Below, piece by piece: positions 48,488 through 60,484 of a stretch of DNA of 64,000 bases. Both the position numbers and the translations under genes were made by a program. The notes under the pieces are model-generated. The model searched no databases. It had not been told where the DNA came from and saw only the letters and a program-made list of their open reading frames with translations. The stretch is from Megachile rotundata (lineage: Eukaryota > Arthropoda > Insecta > Hymenoptera > Megachilidae), in NCBI RefSeq assembly GCF_050947335.1, contig NC_134997.1, positions 9,176,001 through 9,240,000 on the forward strand, read 5' to 3'. Numbering within the stretch: position 1 is the stretch's first letter; every line of letters starts with the position of its first letter.

Positions 48488-49292
48488 ACGCGTAGTGATC
48501 CAACGCGTGGTTAACCAACGTGTGGTACTCCAATGTGTGGTAATCCAACGCGTGGTTAACCAACGTGTGGTAATCCAACGCGTAGTAATCCAACGCGTGA
48601 TTAATCAATGGGTGGTAATCCAACACGTGGTTATTTAATGTGTTGTTACTCAACGCGTAGTAATCCAACGTGTGGTTATCTAATGCGTGGTTAACCAACG
48701 CGTGGTAATTGTATGAGTAATGATCCAATGCGTAGTAATTCAATGCGTAGTAATCCAACGCGTGGTTATCTAACGCATGGTTAACCAACGGGTGGTATTC
48801 CAGCGTGTAGTAATTCCACGCGTGGTAATCCAGCGTGTAGTAATTCCACGCGTGGTAATCCAACGCGTGGTTATCTAACGCGTAGTAATTCAACGCGTAG
48901 TAATCCAACGCGTAGTAATCCAATGCGTGATTATCCAACGCGTGGATATCCAACGCGTGGATATCCAACGCGTCGTAATCCGACGCGTGGTTATCTAACG
49001 CGCAGTAATTCAACGCGTGGTTATTCAATGCGTGGTAATCCAACGCGTGGTAATCCAACGTGTGCTAATCCAGCGCGTAGTAATCCAACGCGTAGTAATC
49101 CAACGCGTGGTTATCTAACGCGCTGTAATTCAACGCGTGGTTATTCAATGCGTGGTCATTCAATGCGTGGTAATCCAACGCGTAGTAATCCAGCGCGTAG
49201 TAATCCAACGCGTAGTAATCCAACGCGTGGTTATCTAACACGCGGTTAATCAACGCGCAGTAATCAAACGCGTAGTTATCTAACGCGTGGTT
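48488..49292. repeat. 15-bp CpG-rich minisatellite, array 3
   Basis: Roughly fifty copies of AATCCAACGCGTGGT/AGT with TTATCTAACGCGTGG variants, same family as arrays 1 and 2. Bounded by similar non-repeat sequence (ACTTTATTT, GAACA, CGGTAT, TCGA, TTTGTTT) on both sides. Confidence 0.95.
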
Positions 49293-49655
49293 CCCATCAT
49301 TTGGAAAATTCAATTTCACTCTTTCTAATAAAATTACCCTTCACTCTTACTTTATTTACTGAACACCGGTATATCGATTTTGTTTGCATTATTCCGGAAA
49401 TTTTATTTTCGAATCTTTCACCAGGAAAGTTATACCGTCTAGTCAGTTTTGATTACCTCACTTCCTGTTTTATTGCGTTGAGCGGGGTTGAATCTATTGT
49501 TATTTTATGTACATTTTATTGTCTACCGTTTATATCGGTGGACGGCGTGTTAGCTGCACTATGGAAGTTTATGGGCATTGCGGTGCACCGGAGAGATGTT
49601 GGAGGCTTTTTTGCACTGCAGAGATTTTAAGATTATAGAAGTTTTGCGGGTTTAG
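49293..49655. other. Unique sequence, no gene recognised
   Basis: A 109-codon + strand frame (49301-49630) starts within repeat-derived sequence and has no domain; treated as chance. Confidence 0.4.
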
Positions 49656-50700
49656 AAGTTTAGACGCAGATTTGATGGTTTAGAGGATTAGATTTGAGGA
49701 TTTCGAGGTGTGGGAGTTTGAAGAGGTGGACATTTGGGGGTGTGGGAATTTGAGGATTTAAGAATTTGTGGAGGTGGGATTTGGAGACTTGAGAGTTTAG
49801 GAATTGGGGGTTGGAGGTTTGAGAATTTGAGAAGATGGGAATTTGGAGAGATGGGAATTTGGGGAGATGGGAGATTGAGCAGATGACAAGTTGGGGATTT
49901 GAGAGTTTAGGGAAATTGGAAGTTGGGGGTATGAGAATTTAGGGACATGAGAATTTCAGGAGATGGGAATTTGGGGAGATGAGAAGTTGGGAATTTGAGA
50001 ATTTGGGGAAATTGGAAGTTGGGGGTTTGAGAATTTGGGGACGTGAGAATTTCAAGAGATGGGTATTTGAGCAGATGACAAGTTGGGGATTTGAGAGTTT
50101 TGGGAAATTGGAAGTTGGGGATTTGAGAATTTGGAGACGTGAGAATTTCAGGAGATGGGAATTTAGGGAGATGAGAAGTTGGGGATTTGAGAATTTGGGG
50201 AAATTGGAAGTTGGGGGTTTGAGAATTTGGGGACATGAGAATTTCAGAAGATGGGTACTTAGGGAGATGAGAAGTTGGAGATTTGAGGGTTTAGGAAAAT
50301 TGGAAGTTGGTGGTTTGAGAATTTGAGGTGATGGGAATTTGAGGAGATGGGAATTTGGGAAATGAGAAGTTGTGGAGTTAGGAACTTGTGGAGATGAAAA
50401 CTTTGGATTTTAGAATTTGTGAAGTTAGGAACTTGTGAAGATTGAAACTTTGGATTTGAGAATTTAAAGAAATTGAGAATTGAGGTTTTGAGAATTTGAT
50501 GAGATAGAACTTTGCCACTATGAAAACTTAGGGACTTGAGAGTCTAAGGAGACTGAAAGTTAGGAATTTGAGTATGCTGAAAATTTAAGAATTTGTGTTG
50601 AATTTGGGGATGTCAGAATTTGAGGCGAAATGTGAAGAAGGAAATTTGATTTGAAAAAATAAGAATTTAGAGATTTGAAAATTTGGGAATTTGAAGATTC
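49656..50700. repeat. G-rich minisatellite with an exact 96-bp higher-order unit
   Basis: Octamer modules such as ATTTGAGA, ATTTGGGG, AAATTGGA, AGTTGGGG and AGATGAGA. In the core a variant pair (ACGTGAGA, ATTTCAGG) recurs at 49945, 50041, 50137 and 50233, exactly 96 bp apart, that is 12 octamers. Confidence 0.92.
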
Positions 50701-51785
50701 ATAAAGGATAACAGTAAGGTATAAAAAAGTGTGATACATTAATATGCATCTGTCAAAGTAAAAAATATGAACGTCTATGGAAAAGTTTCCCAGGTAAATG
50801 AAAACCTCTGCAATAATCCTTCGCATCGTGACATGTTTGTAATTTGTAAGATTGATGCTTTATTCATTATATCCCTAGCGGTTGCCAACGTATTATAATG
50901 TCTTTTTCTTAGTTGTTGGATAATGCAAGGCTGTGCATTTAATTTCCCGTCCATAATGGCCGATATAATTTCTTTCTACTGAGGTCATCTGATAAATAAG
51001 ATTTATGCAAGGATCTTATCACTGCAGCTGATGTGAACCACCGGTACCATTGTTGAATACATTTAGGTAATACTGGACAACTAGAATAATAACACTTACA
51101 AATTTGCACAAAATTTCTTCTTTAATTTACCTTTCTTCTCGTTACTTCAATTTGTCGTCAAATTGTCTTGCTGATATAAATATTATAAATTAAGTTAGTC
51201 GTGTAATTAATGTAGGAACAGTTTTTATTAAAATTCATATTTGTTTATAGTCTGATATTTATTTATAGCTTGACATTTATTTATAGCTTGATATTTCTTC
51301 TACGAACTAAAAAAAAATAATAATTGTTAAAGGTAATATATTCAAACTTGAAAAAATTAATTCTGATGAAATTTATAATTTTATAAAATTTGTATCATTT
51401 TGAAATTAGTCGATCATCATAAAAATTTGATATCACAAAATAAATAATTGTATTTCAATTTATGAATAAAATGAATATTCAACACACAGGATTTTACTTA
51501 AAGTAAGACTTATTTCTTATTCTGATTCTTCATCACGCAGCAGAAAAAATACAGAACTAATTTGTCTTCTAATCTGTACGAAGTTTATATCAACTCTCCA
51601 CTTCTATGTGTATCTTCAATTACCTTCCAGCAAAATTAAAACTTCTGAAATCAATTCTTCACTGATAATATTTATCTTTCCAACTTAACGAGTTTCATTT
51701 CCTTTATTCAAACACTCGCCATTTATTTCTTACATCATTGCTGATTTGTATTTTTAATTCTTTATTTAATGTATCTCAAATAAAC
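50701..51785. other. A+T-rich unique sequence, no gene recognised
   Basis: No recognisable exon or RNA gene. Confidence 0.45.
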
Positions 51786-52190
51786 CATGTTAAAATGTTG
51801 AAAGAAATTAGTAAGATAGTAATGTTAAATTGTTAAAGAAAATTAACAAGTCCGTGACGTTAAAATTGTTCAAATAAATTAATAAGATAATAATGGTAAA
51901 TTGTTGAAATCAACAAGTCCATAATGTTGAAATATTAAAATAAATTAATAAGATAATAATGTTAAATTGTTGAAATAAATTAACAAGTCCATAATGTTGC
52001 AATATTAAAATAATTTAACAAGTCCATAATGTTAAAATATTAAAATAAAATAGTAAGATAACAATATTAAAATATTAAAATAAATTTGTAAGACAATAAT
52101 GCTAAAAAGTTGAAATAAATTAACAAGCCGATAATATTAAAATGTTAAATTATTAAGTTCATAATGTAAAGAATTTTAATAAAATACATC
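51786..52190. repeat. A+T-rich tandem repeat, about 66-bp unit
   Basis: AATAAGATAATAATG, TTAAATTGTTGAAATAAATT and AACAAGTCCATAATGTT modules; GATAATAATG recurs at 51886 and 51952. Confidence 0.78.
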
Positions 52191-52945
52191 AAGATGTCAT
52201 AAGACAAAATACAGAACCTAACCTCAAAATTTCACATCAGACTTCGCTTTCGTCTCTCAGCGGCCATCTTGTACAAAATACAATCACCAGAAAATAGATA
52301 CAAATCTGCCTCTTCATTTCCCCAAAAAAGTACCTCAATTGACAAAACTTCTCGACAAAAACTTCAAAGATCAAATCTAAAAAGATCACGTCTCTACTAC
52401 CATAAACATTTAATTTTTCCAAAACATTTTCAAGCTAAACGAACGCGTCAGCGAATTTCCCCGAGACGTGACTCGAATTTCAAGAAGAGAAAATTTCGTG
52501 TTTCTCAATTCATGCGGAATTTAATGAGTTAATTTAATAGTGGGTGTTGCACCTATCGCCATAAAACGCGAGATAGTTCTGTGTCATTCCTTTATTGCAG
52601 ACAATTAAACTCGTCAGCATGAGCACGACTTTTCTTCCGCGGGATCTCGTAAGTTCGCGAAAAGTTAGATTGCGAATTTCCAACTGGAAGTGTATCGGCT
52701 GACGAAACGCAATCGAGCGAGATAATTGAATAAGGGTACTTGCTGTTCATGCTTCATGCGAGTAACGAAACTCCAGTCGGTCCGACTAGTTAATTTCCGG
52801 CTACCTAATTTCTTCAACGGTGACAATTAGCTGAAATTAGGATCCTTGCGCTTCGCTAATTGTGCAGTTTCCTTACGGGACTCTGGTTTTTATTGAAGCG
52901 GTGCTTTCGGAGGGGCGACAGATGGCGATGGTTGAGTGACGAATC
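52191..52945. other. Unique island, no gene recognised
   Basis: A richer-G+C segment at 52.55-52.93 kb. Short frames lack domains. Confidence 0.4.
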
Positions 52946-53785
52946 TTTGGTTGAGAATTAGGGGATTTGGGGATTTAAAAGGTTGGAAATTTGAGGATTT
53001 GGAGATTTAGGAGGTTGAAACTTTGGAGATTTGGGGATTTCAGAATTTGGGGATTTAGAGGGATGGAAATTTGGAGATTTGGGGATTTAGAAGGTTTGGA
53101 ACTTTGGAGATTTGGGGATTTGAGAATTTGGGAATTTAGAAGGTTGGAACTTTGGAGACTTGGGGATTTAGAAGGTTGAAACTTTGGAGATTTGGGGATT
53201 TAGAAGGTTGGAAATTTGGAGATTTGGGGATTTAGAAGGTTGAAACTTTGGAGATTTAGGGATTTAGAAGGTTTGGAACTTTGGTGATTTGGGGATTTGA
53301 GAATTTGGGAATTTAGAAGGTTGGAACTTTGGAGACTTGGGGATTTAGAAGGTTGAAACTTTGGAAATTTGGGGATTTGAGAATTTGGGGATTTAGAAGG
53401 TTGGAAATTTGGAGATTTGGGGATTTAGAAGGTTGAAACTTTGGAGATTTGGGGATTTAGAAGGTTGGAAGTTTGAAGATTTGAGAATTTAGAAAGTTGG
53501 AACTTTGAAGATTTGGGGATTTAGAAAGTTGAAACTTTGGAGATTTGGGGATTTGAGAATTTGGTGATTTAGAAGGTTGGAAATTTGGAGATTTGGGGAT
53601 TTAGAAGGTTGAAACTTTGGAAATTTGGGGATTTAGAAGGTTGGAAATTTGGAGATTTGGGGATTTAGAAGGTTGAAACTTTGGAGATTTGGGGATTTAG
53701 AAGGTTGGAAGTTTGGAGATTTGGGAATTTAGAAGGTTGAAACTTTGAAGATTTGGGGATTTGAGAATTTGGTAATTTGAGAAGT
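52946..53785. repeat. G-rich minisatellite, 32-bp unit of four octamers
   Basis: The unit is GATTTGGG, GATTTAGA, AGGTTGAA, ACTTTGGA; starts at 53414, 53446 and 53478 are 32 bp apart. Roughly 26 copies with variants (AAGGTTGGAA and TTGAGAATTT blocks). Confidence 0.93.
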
Positions 53786-54070
53786 TGGTAGTTTGAGAAT
53801 TTGGTAATTTGAAAACGTGGTAACCCGAGAACTTGGTAATTTGAGAACTTGGTAACTTGAGATCCTGATAACGTGAGAACTTGGTAACTTGAGATCCTGG
53901 TAACGTGAGAATTTGGTAACTTGAAAACTTGGTAACTTAAGAACATGGTAACTTAAGAACATGGTAATTTGAGAACCTGGTAACTTGAGAACTTGGTAAC
54001 TTGAGACCCTGGTAACTTGAGAACTTGGTAATTTGAAGACTTAATAACTTAAGAATTTGGTAATTTATGA
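53786..54070. repeat. 16-bp minisatellite (GAGAACTTGGTAACTT), short array
   Basis: It follows directly on the 32-bp array and has the same unit as the larger array at 55.5-56.6 kb. Confidence 0.9.
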
Positions 54071-55490
54071 AGTTTTAGAATTTCCAATCATTCAAAGATA
54101 AAAATCCGACATCCTCAAGTTACATTGTTGACAAAAGAAAAATGATTCTCTTTCTACTTCTCCCTGAATTTTCCAATTTCAACATGTTCCTCCTTCCACG
54201 ATCAATATAAGTATCATCACTTAGAGAGTGCTGAATCCTTCAAAATTATTAAGAACGTGAAAATTTCATGAATCCTGTAATTAATGAGGCACATCTGTGC
54301 ACCTGCTTCTATTCTACTTCAATCAAACTGCTCGTCAAATACGAATTGATATATTGATGCAATTAACGTAATTGATGAATACGATCTTTACTAATCAGTT
54401 CACACAATTCAAATAATTCTACATTCTACTTGTTATACCGCAGAATTAACTTCTTATAAAGAATTAATATAATTAAAAAGATTCTTATGAAAAATTGACG
54501 TTTTCATTAATTATTGTGATTGTTACAGTAATTAATTATTATTTTTGTTACAAAATTTCATTAATTATATTATGTAATTATTAATTACACTATAATAGAC
54601 TGATTAATTATTACAATATGTGTTCAGTAAAATTTATAAGTATAATACTAAATTATTGTTACACTGCATTTAGTAATTACAGAATAATTAATAAAATTTA
54701 CAAATGTAACAGTAAATTAGAACTGCAGTGTAATTAGTAATTCCACAGTGTAATTAGTGAAATTTTTAAATGTACAACAAATAAAAAATTTGTCCATATA
54801 ATAAAAATACTTGTCACAATTTAGCCAACAAAATAATGAAATTTTTCCACAAAACACCTGTATAAAAATAAAATAAGCTGGTAGAATTCAGATCTCGAGT
54901 AATTACATTAATTAATAGCGAAATTAATGAAAGCTCGAGTCTGCCGCTTTCAACGGTTAATGAAATTTTAATTTGTAAAAAAAAGTTTGCGCGACATGTT
55001 CGCGACTATTTTAACTTCGAGACGATCGAATTCCAGGAATATTCAAGCGGATTTCACTAAAGATTGAGAGGAATAAAACGCTATTGGGGCTGGAAAATCC
55101 ATTACTGTACATAATCCATGCATTTACCCTCCGCGACTACCAATTCTTCGGTAATTTATTCAGCAGCACGTTTGCAAAATTGCGTTGTTGTTCACGTTTA
55201 CGTCGAACGTCTTTATACGAGGAAAAAGTAGCGGAATACAAAATGGCTCATATATAAAATTATAGAATACGTTTTAGTTTAATCAAAATTCAGTGAACAC
55301 TGTTAAACCGCTCACAAATAAGTACAATTAAAAATTATGTTTAGTGACAACGTTTTAGTGACGCTCATGCACTTATAAATATAACCTCTTTAGGAATTTC
55401 AAGCTTGGTTATAATTTTGCAAAATATTTTTGGAATATATGGGAATATATTTTGTATGTATGCAGTATTGTATAGGCATACATTTTATTG
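54071..55490. other. A+T-rich unique sequence, no gene recognised
   Basis: A run of TAATTA-like words at 54.5-54.75 kb and a richer segment at 54.9-55.2 kb; no exon seen. Confidence 0.45.
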
Positions 55491-56575
55491 GGTAATTTGA
55501 GAATTTTTTAATTTGAGAACTTGGTAACTTAAGAACTTGGTAACTTGAGAATTTGGTAACTTGAGAATGTCGTAATTTGAGAACTTGGTAACTTGAGAAT
55601 TTGGTAATTTGAGAAATTGGAAATTTTAGAGCTTGGTAACTTGAGAACTTGGTAACTTAAGAACTTGGTAACTTGAGAACCTCGTAACTCGAGAATTTGG
55701 TAATATGAAAATTTGGTAACTTGAGAATTTGGTAATTAGAGAACTTGGTAACTTGAGAACTTAGTAATTTGAGAACTTGGTAACTTAAGAACTTGGTAAC
55801 TTGAGAACCTCGTAACTCGAGAATTTGGTAATATGAAAATTTGGTAACTTGAGAATTTGGTAATTAGAGAACTTGGTAACTTGAGAACTTAGTAATTTGA
55901 GAACTTGGTAACTTGAGAACTTGGTAACTTGAGAACTTCGTAACTCGAGAATTTGGTAATATGAAAATTTGGTAATTAGAGAACTTGGTAATTTGAGAAT
56001 TTGGTAATTTGAGAATGTGGTAATTTGAGTACTTGGTAACTTGAGAATTTGGTAATTTGAGAAATTGATAACTTGAGAACTTGGTAATTTGAGAATGTGG
56101 TAACTTGAGAATGTGGTAATTTGAGAACTTGGTAACTTGAGAATTTGGTAATTTGAGAAATTGGAAATTTGAGAACTTGGTAACTTGAGAATTTGGTAAT
56201 TAGAGAACTTGGTACCTTGAGAACTTGGTAATTTGAGAACTTGGTAACTTGAGAATTTGGTAACTTGAGAATGTGGTAATTTGAGAACTTGGTAACTTGA
56301 GAACTTGGTAACTTGAGAACTTGGTAACTTGAGAACTTGGTAACTTGAGAACTTGGTAACTTGAGAACTTGGTAACTTGAGAACTTGAGAACTTGGTAAC
56401 TTGAGAACTTGGTAACTTGAGAACTTGGTAACTTGAGAACTTGGTAACTTGAGAACTTGGTAACTTGAGAACTTGGTAACTTAAGAACTTGGTAATTTGA
56501 GAACCTGGTAACTCGAGAATTTGGTAATTAGAGAACTTGGTAACTTGAGAATTTGGTAATTTGAATTTGTAAAGA
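55491..56575. repeat. 16-bp minisatellite (GAGAACTTGGTAACTT), main array
   Basis: Roughly 65 copies. The core 56283-56480 is nearly perfect, with one 8-bp slip near 56385 (GAGAACTTGAGAACTT), showing that the octamer is the subunit. A block of about 126 bp (55641-55770) recurs at 55767-55900. Confidence 0.95.
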
Positions 56576-57300
56576 ATATATTTTTCTACATATATGTATT
56601 GTATGTATGTAATATTGCATAACAATATATTTTATCATACGTACATATGATAACACACTTTCTACCCAACACTTATACATCACAAGTCTATATTTTCCTC
56701 TATTTACTTAATTTTTCTCTTAATTTTTTTTAATTTTTCTCTATATACTTTCCACCTTTTTTTAAAATTTCCTAAAATTGTCCCATTAAATTTAATGACT
56801 ACCAAATTAGACTACATTAAACAACTGCCACTCAGACAGACCACTTATGTTAATATAGAAGAACCGTTGTCAGAACGAACCTTAAAGCTGGTTAAGATCT
56901 TCATAAATGTACAAACACAAATCAGAACTGTCAAATCTGACCACAAACGTAACTCAAACAAAGCCGCCGTTCAAAGAAGCTATTTTTGAGGAACGGTTTA
57001 CTCTAACTGCTTATGACGAGATCTTTCCATGGGAAACGTTTAAAATCTCGGACCGCGTTTTTCATGGTATTCTCCAAAGTGCTTCTACAATGGCTACCAA
57101 ATCACAACAGCCTTCATAAATGTTTGCCATAATTTTAGGAATTTACGGTTTGTTTTTTCACTTAAAGTGTATTAACGGACTGTGCTTACGTTTTTCCGAC
57201 AGATAATTGATTTGTTGTGGAGGAAGATATTACTGTGTTTTGGTATTTCTAAATTAAAAGTTTTTGAGGTTGTGGAGTTTTGACTTCTTACATTTTTAAG
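56576..57300. other. Unique sequence with an unassigned 70-codon frame
   Basis: The frame at 56907-57119 (+) contains KEAIFEERFTLTAYDEIFPW and is less A+T-biased than its flanks. I recognise no family and see no splice context; it could be a decayed transposon or gene fragment or chance. Confidence 0.3.
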
Positions 57301-57309
57301 TACGAATTT

Positions 57310-58375
57310 GTAAATTTTTGAATTGATATATTTTTATAGTGTCGAGGTTTAAATTTAGGAATTGCCACGTCTGTAAATTAAAAAGTTTAGGAATTGATAC
57401 GTTTGTAAATTTAGAAATTTAGAAATAGCCACGTTTGTAAATTTACAAATTTATAAATTGCCATGGTTTGCAAATTTATCAATTTGGAAATTGCCACGTT
57501 TGCAAATCTATAAATTTAGGAATTGTCACGTTTGCAAATTTACAAATTTGGGAATTGTCACGTTTGCAAATTTACAAATTTGGGAATTGCCACGCATTCA
57601 AATTTACAAATTTGGAAATTGCCACGTTTGCAAATTCATAAATTTAGAAATTCCCACGTTTGCAAATTTACAAATTTGGAAATTGCCACGTTTGCAAATT
57701 TACAAATTTGGAAATTGCCACGTTTGTAAATCTATAAATTTAGGAATTGTCACATTTGCAAATTTACAAATTTGGGAATTGTCACGTTTGCAAATTTACA
57801 AATTTGGGAATTGCCACGCATTTAAATTTACAAATTTGGAAATTGCCACGTTTGCAAATTCATAAATTTAGAAATTCCCACGTTTGCAAATTTACAAATT
57901 TGGAAATTGCCACGTTTGCAAATTTACAAATTTGGAAATTGCCAGGTTTGCAAATCTATAAATTTAGAAATTCCCACGTTTGCAAATTTATAAATTTAGA
58001 AATTGCCACGTTTGCAAATTTACAAATTTGGAAATTGCCACGTTTGCAAATTTAGAAATTTAGAAATTCCCACGTTTGCAAATTTACAAATTTAAAAATT
58101 CCCACGTTTGCAAATTTAGAAATTTGGAAATTGCCACGTTTGCAAATTTACAAATTTATAAATTACCACGTTTGCAAATTTACAAATTTAGAAATTGCCA
58201 CGTTTGCAAATTTACAAATTTGAAAATTGCCACGTTTGCACATTTATAAATTTATAAATTACCACGTTTGCAAATCTATAAATTTAGAAATTGCCACGTT
58301 TGCAAATTTACAAATTTAGAAATTGCCACGTTTGCAAATTTATAAATTTTCAAATGAAGAAACTTCCGAATTAAT
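57310..58375. repeat. 32-bp minisatellite of four octamers (TTGCCACG ...)
   Basis: The unit is TTGCCACG, TTTGCAAA, TTTACAAA, TTTGGAAA; GCCACG starts at 57685 and 57717 are 32 bp apart. Roughly 30 copies. Each unit holds one CpG and short palindromic words (TTTGCAAA, AAATTT). Confidence 0.93.
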
Positions 58376-59125
58376 AAATTTCTATATAATGTAGAAAATG
58401 TACACAACACATAAATCTCTACATCAGTTTCCTAAATTTGCATATTTCCAAATTTCCAAATTAACATATCCTTGTTCCTCTATTAATAACAGTCAATCAT
58501 TTTCCCGCTATTTTTACGTAACAATCTCCAGTTCATATCAGGTGTTCAAATTATACCGGTGACATGTTTTTACGTTATCCGACTCGTACACTACAAAATT
58601 ACGTAAAGATTGTATAACCAGTACTTTTGCGTGCTATCGTTATATCTTCAGCGCCAAATTAACCCTTTTACTGTTAAGAGCAGCTATAATCACGCATCGT
58701 TGAACGCTCACTATGTATGAAATCTCCAACTATAGTCACCTTCCACTGTTAACGGCGACAATAGTCAGCCGTCGTTGAATATTCGCCCTGTGCTGAGAAT
58801 GACTTTTATGCTTTATTTGGAGCTGCACAAGAAAAGAAGAAATATGATATTCTATAGAATAAATAAAATGCTGTTTCACTCATTCTTTCTTTGCCTTTCT
58901 TGCTTGGTGCCAAGATTCATTCAAGGAAGATTCATTTAATAAATTGTCACGTGTGCCATTTTTATATTTTTGCTATTCGTAATCTGCTTTTCATGTGTCA
59001 GATTTTTTTAATTTTTATTTGTAAAATTCTTGATTTGATTTTTGTAATTTTTGTAGATTTAGAAATTTGGAAATGTTAAAAATATTTGTGAATATTTTGA
59101 ATTTTTAGATTTGAGAATTTTTGTG
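58376..59125. other. Unique sequence, no gene recognised
   Basis: Nothing recognisable. Confidence 0.4.
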
Positions 59126-59815
59126 TTTCTCCAGTTTTAAATTTTCAAATTTCCAAATTCCCAAATTCCCAAATTCTCATATTTTCAAATTTCCAAATTT
59201 GCAAATTTTCAAATTCCCAAATTCCCAAATTGCCAAATTGCCAAATTCCCCAAATTTCCCAAATTCCCCAAATTCCCCAAATTCCCCAAATTCCCAAATC
59301 CCCAAATTTCTAAATTTCCAAATTCCCAAATTCCCAAATTCCCCAAATTCCCCAAATTCCCAAATCCCCAAATTTCTAATTTTCCAAATTCCCAAATTTC
59401 CAAATTTCCAAATTCCCAAATCCCCAAATTTCCAAATTCCCAAATTGCCAAATTTCCAAATTCCCAAATTCCCCAAATTCCCCAAATTCCCCAAATTCCC
59501 CAAATTCTCCAAATTCCCCAAATTCCCAAATCCCCAAATTTCTAAATTCCCAAATTCCCCAAATTCCCCAAATTCCCAAATCCCCAAATTTCTAATTTTC
59601 CAAATTCCTAAATTCCCAAATTCCCAAACTCCCAAATTTCCAAATTCCCAAATTCCCAAATCCCCAAATTTCCAAATTCCCAAATTGCCAAATTTCCAAA
59701 TTCCCAAATTCCCCAAATTCCCCAAATTCCCCAAATTGCCAAATTCTCAAATTCCCCAAATTCCCCAAATTCCCAAATTCCCAAATCCCCAAATTTCCAA
59801 ATTCCTAAATTCTCA
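59126..59815. repeat. C-rich octamer minisatellite (CCAAATTC)
   Basis: Runs of CCAAATTC and CCCAAATT with nested larger duplications: blocks including CCCCAAATTTCTAATTTTCC occur at about 59364 and 59581. A false 334-codon + strand frame (59121-60125) spans it. Confidence 0.92.
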
Positions 59816-60480
59816 GATGTTTACATTCCACCCCTCTAAATCTCCAAATTCCAAATTTCCCCAAATTCTACCCTCTCCAAATTTCGCAATTTCAAACAAA
59901 AAAAAACCATGTCTAAAATATAACAAAGTTCGTAAAACTCCTAAAAATCCGAAATCTCATCACAAAATTTCTGGAGAGCCAAACATCGCAGTTTCGCGAA
60001 CGCAGAATGTTGTCACTCGTAACTACTTGCTAACAGGTCCCCCGGCTAGCCGAAGCGTTTTCGCTCGTAAATTTTCGAGAGAATTAGTGTGTTCCATGCT
60101 TTATTTCCGGCGAAATATTCGCTAATTCGCCTGTATCGTAGTTCCGCGAATTGTGATTAATGGCGCTGACTGCTTTATCTCCATAATCGAGATTAGCATA
60201 ATTATCAGCTCGGTAGGACGTTGCCGCGTTACGTTTTCGTGCAAATCCGATCGACGAAATACGTCAGTTAACTGTGCATCTCGTATCTTGCTTATGTTCC
60301 GTGCGCTATAGTCATCCTTGATCTAATTCTGGACATAATTTCTCATTTCTGATATTTGCACTATTTTTTGCTTATCTCTGAGATTGTATATAGTCTGTAC
60401 TTTTATACAGAGTTGTTCATCTAACTTGGTCATCTCAGTTATTTATGAATTTATTATTAGAAGAAATGTTGAACGATAGG
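59816..60480. other. Higher-G+C unique island
   Basis: Unique sequence (best at 59.97-60.31 kb) with no supported exon; the open frame is simply continued from the adjacent array. Confidence 0.4.
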
Positions 60481-60484
60481 AACA

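Noticed and set aside
42174..49249. Many 100-267 codon frames on both strands (STRGNPTR- and ALDYHALD-type proteins)
   Set aside because: By-products of a 15-bp repeat whose length is divisible by 3; no initiation context, splice sites or non-repetitive domain.
59121..60125. 334-codon open frame on + strand
   Set aside because: Made of PNSQIPKFPNFQIPK-like cycles from the CCAAATTC array and running by chance into unique DNA; the opposite strand is open as well, as expected of a stop-poor repeat.
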